Of a stretch of 64,000 nucleotides of DNA, positions 59,724 to 64,000 are shown piece after piece. Numbering within the stretch: position 1 is the first letter of the stretch; each line of letters opens with the position of its first letter. Source of the stretch: SURF-28 sp034521465 (GTDB lineage: Bacteria > Bacteroidota > Ignavibacteria > Ignavibacteriales > Melioribacteraceae); the NCBI GenBank assembly GCA_034521465.1, contig JAXHMN010000008.1, positions 248,001 through 312,000 on the forward strand, in the 5' to 3' direction. The position numbers were made by a program, and so were the translations under genes. A model generated the notes under the pieces. The model searched no databases. It saw only the letters and a list, made by a program, of their open reading frames with translations, and was not told the DNA's origin.

Positions 59724-59804
59724 ATGATGAAGAATAAAAATACATATCTCGGTTTTACTTGGGCTTGGTTTTGGTTTAATAAAAACTTCGGAAGTTCTGT
59801 GTAA
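59724..59804 (+). CDS. trpL: Trp operon leader peptide
   Basis: A 26-codon open frame from ATG 59724 (a second ATG follows at 59727) to TAA 59802-59804, in the first 100 transcribed bases. Residues 11-18 are FTWAWFWF, three tryptophans within five codons, far above chance. It ends NKNFGSSV. The peptide has no other visible purpose: ribosome stalling on these codons when charged tRNA-Trp is scarce would control the downstream hairpins (59748-59863). No Shine-Dalgarno is obvious. Confidence 0.85.
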   Translation: MMKNKNTYLGFTWAWFWFNKNFGSSV

Positions 59805-59863
59805 AACTGAGCAAATAAAAATTTTAATAACCCTTCTCAGTCCAGCACTGGGAAGGGTTTTTT
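59748..59863 (+). promoter_or_regulatory. Transcription attenuator of the trp operon
   Basis: Three mutually exclusive pairings can be drawn. Segment 1, CTCGGTTTT (59748-59756), lies in the leader just before the Trp codons and pairs with segment 2, AAAACTGAG (59803-59811), over nine pairs with one G-U. Segment 2 can instead pair by ACTGAG (59806-59811) with CTCAGT (59836-59841). The terminator is CCCTTCTCAGT (59831-59841) paired with ACTGGGAAGGG (59847-59857), eleven pairs with one G-U around CCAGC, then six T. This is the classic pause, antiterminator and terminator layout. Stalling at Trp 13-17 would cover segment 1 and favour the antiterminator. Confidence 0.8.
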
Positions 59864-59944
59864 GTTATATGGACAGCAGTTTGGATAAAGAATTAAAGTT
59901 CGTTCTAAATTTTATGAATTCAATAAAATACGAACTAGAACTAA

Positions 59945-59989
59945 CCCCCTATCCCCTTCTCTTTGTAAGAGAAGGGGAACTAAAGGGGG
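59945..59989. repeat. CCCCCT...AGGGGG long hairpin repeat before trpE
   Basis: CCCCCT (59945-59950) pairs with AGGGGG (59984-59989). Inside it CCCCTTCTCTT (59953-59963) pairs with AAGAGAAGGGG (59967-59977) around a three-base loop. The nearly perfect nested palindrome with the 'aaccccctatccccttct' theme resembles REP/MITE-like elements that recur in many genomes. Here it lies in the leader, between the attenuator and trpE. The rest of the gap (59623-60102) holds only the promoter, leader peptide and attenuator. Confidence 0.6.
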
Positions 59990-60102
59990 ATGAGTTATAA
60001 GAAATGCTGATTAAAAGAAAGTTGCTTTTCAATTTGTATTTGATTTAAAGTCATCATTGCCTCATTAAAGTTATAGTAAGATAGATATAGTTTGGACACA
60101 AA

Positions 60103-61581
60103 ATGACATTTGAAAAATTCAAAATACTTGCACAAAAGCACAATGTAGTTCCGGTTTATAAAAGAATCACAGCAGATTTACTTACGCCGGTATTAGCATA
60201 TATAAAACTTCGTTCATTCAGTGAATCGTCCTTCCTTCTTGAATCGGTTGAAGGTATCGGTCGGCTTGCACGTTATTCATTTATCGGGAGAAATCCTCAC
60301 CAAATAATTTCAAACAAAGGAAGTGAATTAACTATTACTACCCGGATAAAATCGAAACTAGTAAAGAAAACATTCTTGATTATTTACAATCGCTTATAAA
60401 AAAATACAATTGTGCAAAAATTGATGACTTACCAGATTTCAGCGGCGGAATTGTCGGTTACTTCGGTTATGAAAACATTGCATTGATTGAGGACGTCCTA
60501 AAATTCACCGGCGAAAAAGATTTTGATTCGCCCGATTCGATCTTCGGAATTTATAAAAACATAGTTGCCTTCGATCATTATAAACATCAGATAATTTTAA
60601 TCAGTAATGTATTTGTTGAAGATGATACAAACATCGAAAAATTCGTACAAAGAAGCTAATCAAGAAATTGAGATTCTTCATAAACAATTATTAAAACCGG
60701 TTCACTATTCCGAATCATTCAAAATAATAAATGAATCAAACTCCGAAGAAGGTAAATCAGAATTCGAAAAATTAGTCACCAAAGCAAAAGAAAATATTTA
60801 CAACGGTGATGTATTTCAAATAGTTCTTTCAAAAAGATTTAATGCAGAATATGAAGGCGACTTGCTGAATGTTTACCGCGCACTTCGAATAATTAATCCT
60901 TCACCGTATATGTATTTTATGGAATTACCGGACTCGAAAGTTGTAATCGGAACATCACCGGAAGATTTGTTAAAAGTAAAAAACAGAACAGCAGAAATTT
61001 TACCAATTGCCGGTACACGCAAGCGAGGCAAAACTGTTGAAGAGGATATCGAATTAGAAAAAGATTTACTTTCAGATCCGAAAGAAATTGCAGAACATAC
61101 AATGCTGGTTGACCTTGCACGAAATGATCTCGGCAGAGTCTGCGATTACGGTTCAATTAAAATCACAGAAGATATGAAAGTAAACCGCTTCTCTCACGTT
61201 ATGCATATTGTTTCGAGGGTAGCGGGTGAATTGCAAAAGGATAAAGACTGTATCGATGCACTCAAAGCAAGCTTTCCCGCCGGGACAGTTACCGGTGCAC
61301 CAAAAATTAGAGCAATGCAATTAATTAATGAATACGAAAATTTAATTCGCAACGTCTATGCCGGTGCAGTCGGCTATATAGATTTTAACGGAAATCTCGA
61401 TTTGTGCATTGCTATCAGAACACTCTTTTCAAAAGGTTCAAAAATTTATTGGCAAGCCGGCGCCGGGATTGTAGCAGACAGCATACCCGAAAATGAATTC
61501 TATGAGATTCAAAATAAATCAGCCGCATTAAAAAAAGCATTAAAGTTTGCAGAGGACTTGGATGAAGATATTAGTAATTGA
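60103..61581 (+). CDS. trpE: Anthranilate synthase component I (two frame disruptions)
   Basis: TrpE makes anthranilate from chorismate. The first frame starts MTFEKFKILAQKHNVVPVYK and has SSFLLESVEGIGRLARYSFI. The LLES motif is the tryptophan feedback site. A second frame reads FSGGIVGYFGYENIALIEDV. A third frame carries the chorismate-binding core: IYNGDVFQIVLSKRF, SPYMYFMELPDSKVVIGTSP, IAGTRKRGKTVEEDIELEKD, LVDLARNDLGRVCDYGSIKI and FPAGTVTGAPKIRAMQLINE. Shifts lie near 60345 and 60640. About 493 residues, normal. No strong Shine-Dalgarno precedes the ATG. Confidence 0.94.
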
Positions 61582-62128
61582 TAATTACGATTCATTTACT
61601 TTCAATCTAGTGCAGCTTATTGGAAGTTTTACGAATGATATTATCGTAAAACGAAACGATAAGACTACTGTGGATGAAATTCGAAAAATGAATATCCCTA
61701 AAATCGTAATCTCCCCCGGTCCGGGCAAACCTGAAGATTCAAAAGTATCTCTTGATGTTGTAAGAGATTTAGGCAAAGAAATCCCGATACTTGGTGTATG
61801 TCTCGGTCATCAAGCAATCGGGATTACTTTCGACGGTGAAGTAACTAACGCACCGACTCTGATGCACGGCAAAACTTCAACAATCATTCACGATAATCAA
61901 AATATATATAAAAACATCCCGCAGAATTTTGAAGCCGGACGTTATCATTCGCTTGTATTAAAAAATGATTCTTTTTCAGACAAACTTGTAGTTACTTCAC
62001 ATACAAACGATAATGTAATAATGGGAATTCGACATAGAGAATATCCAATAGAGGGAATACAATTTCATCCTGAATCGGTTTTAACTCCTCAAGGTTATAA
62101 CTTAATTAAAAATTGGTTGGAAATATGA
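61562..62128 (+). CDS. trpG: Anthranilate synthase component II (glutamine amidotransferase)
   Basis: TrpG hydrolyses glutamine to supply ammonia to TrpE. From ATG 61562 (MKILVIDNYDSFTFNLVQLI) it is about 188 residues and intact. The catalytic Cys is in ILGVCLGHQAIGITFDG, the oxyanion region in VISPGPGKPEDSKVS, and His and Glu in IQFHPESVLTPQGY. It overlaps trpE by 20 bases and trpD by four bases (ATGA), a tightly coupled operon. The longer frame to 61547 lies in trpE and is not used. Confidence 0.95.
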   Translation: MKILVIDNYDSFTFNLVQLIGSFTNDIIVKRNDKTTVDEIRKMNIPKIVISPGPGKPEDSKVSLDVVRDLGKEIPILGVCLGHQAIGITFDGEVTNAPTLMHGKTSTIIHDNQNIYKNIPQNFEAGRYHSLVLKNDSFSDKLVVTSHTNDNVIMGIRHREYPIEGIQFHPESVLTPQGYNLIKNWLEI

Positions 62129-63158
62129 AAGTAGAATTAGAAAAAGTAATCGATGGACATAACTTAACATTCGATGAAGCATACAATGTTATGTACTCAA
62201 TTATGAGCGGTAATGAAAACAATTCTAAAATTGCATCGCTCTTAACGGCACTTAAAATAAAAGGTGAAACTTCCGAAGAAGTCGCCGGATTTGTTAAAGC
62301 AATGAGAGAAAAAGTCATCAAGGTAAAATGTGAAGATGAGACGAGTAATTGATGTTTGCGGTACGGGCGGCGATGGTTCAGGTACGTTTAATATTTCGAC
62401 AGCCGTTTCATTTGTTGTTGCCGGTGCCGGAGTGAAAGTTGCAAAACATGGTAATCGATCAATCTCAAGTAAAAGCGGAAGTTCTGATGTATTGCACGAA
62501 CTTGGAGTTGATGTTCAACTAAATCCCGAATTTTCAGAAAGAGCTTTAAATGAAATTGGCATTGCATTTTTGTTTGCACCTCTTATATCATCCGGCTATG
62601 AAGCACGTTGCACCTATTAGAAAAGAATTAGAGTTCCGATCGATATTTAACATACTCGGTCCGCTTACCAATCCCGCCGGTGTTAAGACGTCAATTGATA
62701 GGAACATTCAGTGACGATGTTGCTAGAGTTGATGACCGATGCAATCAGAGTTACTTGGAGATGGAAAACGTGTAGCATTTCTCTGCACAAGTAATGCGAT
62801 TTGATGAAATAACGCTAACCACATCCGACTAAAGTTTATGAAGTTAACCGCGATCAACTCGATGTACTTCTATTCATTGACAAACGACAGATTTCAGCTA
62901 TCCCTCAATTAAATCTAGAACAATTACAAGGCGGTTCGGCAAAAGAGAACGCACAAATTATTCATGATGTTTTCTCGAGTAAATATAAAGGTGCCCCTTA
63001 CGAAGTTGTTATTGCTAATGCCGCAATGGCGTTAAAAACTTCGGGAATATCGAATGATTTGGTTGAATGTAAACAAGATAGCAGAAGAGTCGATTGATTC
63101 CGGTTCAACGCTAAACAAGTTAAATGAACTAAAAGAATTCGGTGAGAAATATAAATGA
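62125..63158 (+). CDS. trpD: Anthranilate phosphoribosyltransferase (several frame disruptions)
   Basis: TrpD attaches phosphoribose from PRPP to anthranilate. From ATG 62125 it reads LEKVIDGHNLTFDEAYNVMY, then the PRPP motif VIDVCGTGGDGSGTFNISTA and AKHGNRSISSKSGSSDVLHE, then KHVAPIRKELEFRSIFNILG, PLTNPAGVK and GGSAKENAQIIHDVFS. It ends LNELKEFGEKYK, stop at 63156-63158. Frames change near 62335, 62605, 62690, 62730, 62790 and 63070, giving about 340 residues when joined. The stop overlaps the trpC ATG. Confidence 0.9.
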
Positions 63159-63950
63159 CAATTCTCGAAGAAATAGTTGAAGTGAAAAAAGAAGAAGTGA
63201 AAAAACTCCGAAAAGATTTTTCACTTTCACGATTTTCCGATTATGATTTTTTTGAAAGTGATACGCTCAGTCTTTATAAAAACATTTCGTCTGACAATAA
63301 TCTATCTATCATTGCAGAAATAAAAAAAGCTTCTCCATCAAAAGGTATAATTCGAGAGGATTTTAATCACTTAGACATTGCAAAAATATATTTTGAAAAT
63401 GAAGTAAGCCGGAATTTCAGTTTTAACCGATAAAAACTTTTTCAAAGGATCAATTGAATACTTAAACGACATTGCAAAAATAAAAACCGCTCCACTTCTC
63501 AGAAAAGATTTTATTTTTGACGAATACCAAGTTTATCAAGCCAAAGCAAACGGCGCTGATGCTATTCTTTTGATTTGTGAGATTTTATCCGAAGAACAGG
63601 TAAAAGAATTAACATATGCTGCAAGTGAATTAGATTTAGAAGTTCTACTTGAACTTCATTCTGTAGAACAATTAAATAAAGTCAATTTCGAATTGCATAA
63701 AATTGTCGGGATAAATAACCGTGACCTAAAAACTTTCGAAGTTGATATCAATAAATCAATTGAAATATCAAGACTAATACCGGAAAATGTTTGTATTGTC
63801 GGCGAGAGTGGGTTTAGTGATAAAACATCTGTTGATAAAGTTAAGAATGAGAAAATCGATGCACTCTTAGTCGGAGAACATTTTATGCGCGCAAAAAATA
63901 TTTCCACTGAACTAAAAATATTCAAAGAATGGTGCAGTCGTGAAAGTTAA
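63155..63950 (+). CDS. trpC: Indole-3-glycerol-phosphate synthase (one frame disruption)
   Basis: TrpC closes the indole ring. From ATG 63155 (MTILEEIVEVKKEEVKKLRK) it has the catalytic lysine in LSIIAEIKKASPSKGIIRED. After a shift near 63410 it continues ISVLTDKNFFKGSIEYLNDI, PLLRKDFIFDEYQVYQAKAN, LEVLLELHSVEQLNKVN, VGINNRDLKTFEVDINKSIE and VCIVGESGFSDKTSV. About 263 residues, normal. It overlaps trpD by four bases and trpF by 11. Confidence 0.93.
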
Positions 63951-64000
63951 GGTGTGCGGTATCACAAATATAGACGATGCAAAAATCTGCGTTGACTACG
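63940..64000 (+). CDS. trpF: Phosphoribosylanthranilate isomerase (partial, cut by window end)
   Basis: A GTG at 63940-63942 starts a frame that overlaps the end of trpC by 11 bases. It reads (M)KVKVCGITNIDDAKICVDY, the standard TrpF start with the catalytic cysteine in K-V-C-G-I-T. Only the first 20 residues lie in the window. trpB and trpA presumably follow beyond it. Confidence 0.92.
   Translation, partial: MKVKVCGITNIDDAKICVDY

Noticed and set aside
59816..59870. The trp terminator hairpin read as an ordinary intergenic terminator for the aminotransferase gene
   Set aside because: It lies 210 bases beyond that gene, after a consensus promoter and a Trp-rich leader peptide, so attenuation explains it better.
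1..64000. Search by eye for CRISPR arrays, tRNA or rRNA genes and transposases
   Set aside because: No regularly spaced direct repeats, no cloverleaf or GTTCGA-type T-arm sequences and no transposase or integrase motifs were noticed; short tRNAs could still be missed without a scan.

Overview
The window looks like chromosomal DNA from a low-GC member of the Bacteroidota/Chlorobiota-Ignavibacteriota branch; an Ignavibacterium/Melioribacter-like organism is my best guess. The support comes from the sequence: a C-terminal secretion-sorting tail of the kind used by the type IX secretion system (44475-46005), a GldC-like gene, a Bacteroidota-type HYC_CC_PP metal protein, an Hc1-like histone protein, a short primary sigma factor, and promoters of the TTG...TAnnTTTG type. 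I could run no database search, so this placement is inference.

Layout. (1) 1-10883, minus strand: a partial exported protein, a CoA-binding protein and gcvP, then the classic yceD-rpmF-plsX-fabH-fabD-(DUF3109)-fabG-acpP-fabF-rnc lipid operon, with a likely promoter at 10908-10938 and a terminator hairpin between acpP and fabF. (2) 11045-19832, plus strand: ABC-2 permease, PrsW-like protease, nadD, meaB, acyl-CoA dehydrogenase, a decayed AbiJ-like defence gene, an acyl-CoA carboxylase carboxyltransferase, rsmI and trmB. (3) 19835-30899, minus strand: DoxX-like, DinB, apt, polX, PAP2-like, dusB, MFS, CapA, Hc1-like, a membrane Fe-S oxidoreductase, bioY and a hydrolase. (4) 31035-34737, plus strand: a tightly packed operon of acyl-CoA dehydrogenase, HisA-like, cNMP-binding, universal stress and eIF-2B-like proteins, meeting a convergent TPR gene. 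(5) 35468-51913, plus strand: a copper/silver island with a HYC_CC_PP protein, an HMA protein, CusA/TolC/CusB, two PII-like proteins, small SHOCT-type membrane proteins, a Met-rich lipoprotein, a His/Met-rich YHS protein, a repeat-containing secreted protein, a multicopper oxidase and a CPH-type Cu ATPase. (6) 52241-59622: ABC-F, GDPD, thioredoxin, rpoD, YtxH, gldC and a class V aminotransferase. (7) 59684-64000: a trp operon (trpE-G-D-C-F, cut by the window end) with a complete-looking leader-peptide attenuator.

A dominant feature is the very large number of single-base frame disruptions. They hit housekeeping genes (gcvP, plsX, rsmI, trpE, trpD, polX) as well as accessory ones, often at short homopolymers. 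I read most as sequencing or assembly indels and annotate the genes at full span. The copper island and the AbiJ remnant are broken most heavily, so real decay may add to error there.

The most interesting material is the copper island, whose periplasmic, secreted and PII-like accessory proteins surround a standard Cus/Cop core, and the trp attenuator, for which all four RNA segments can be read. No tRNA, rRNA, CRISPR array or transposase was seen.
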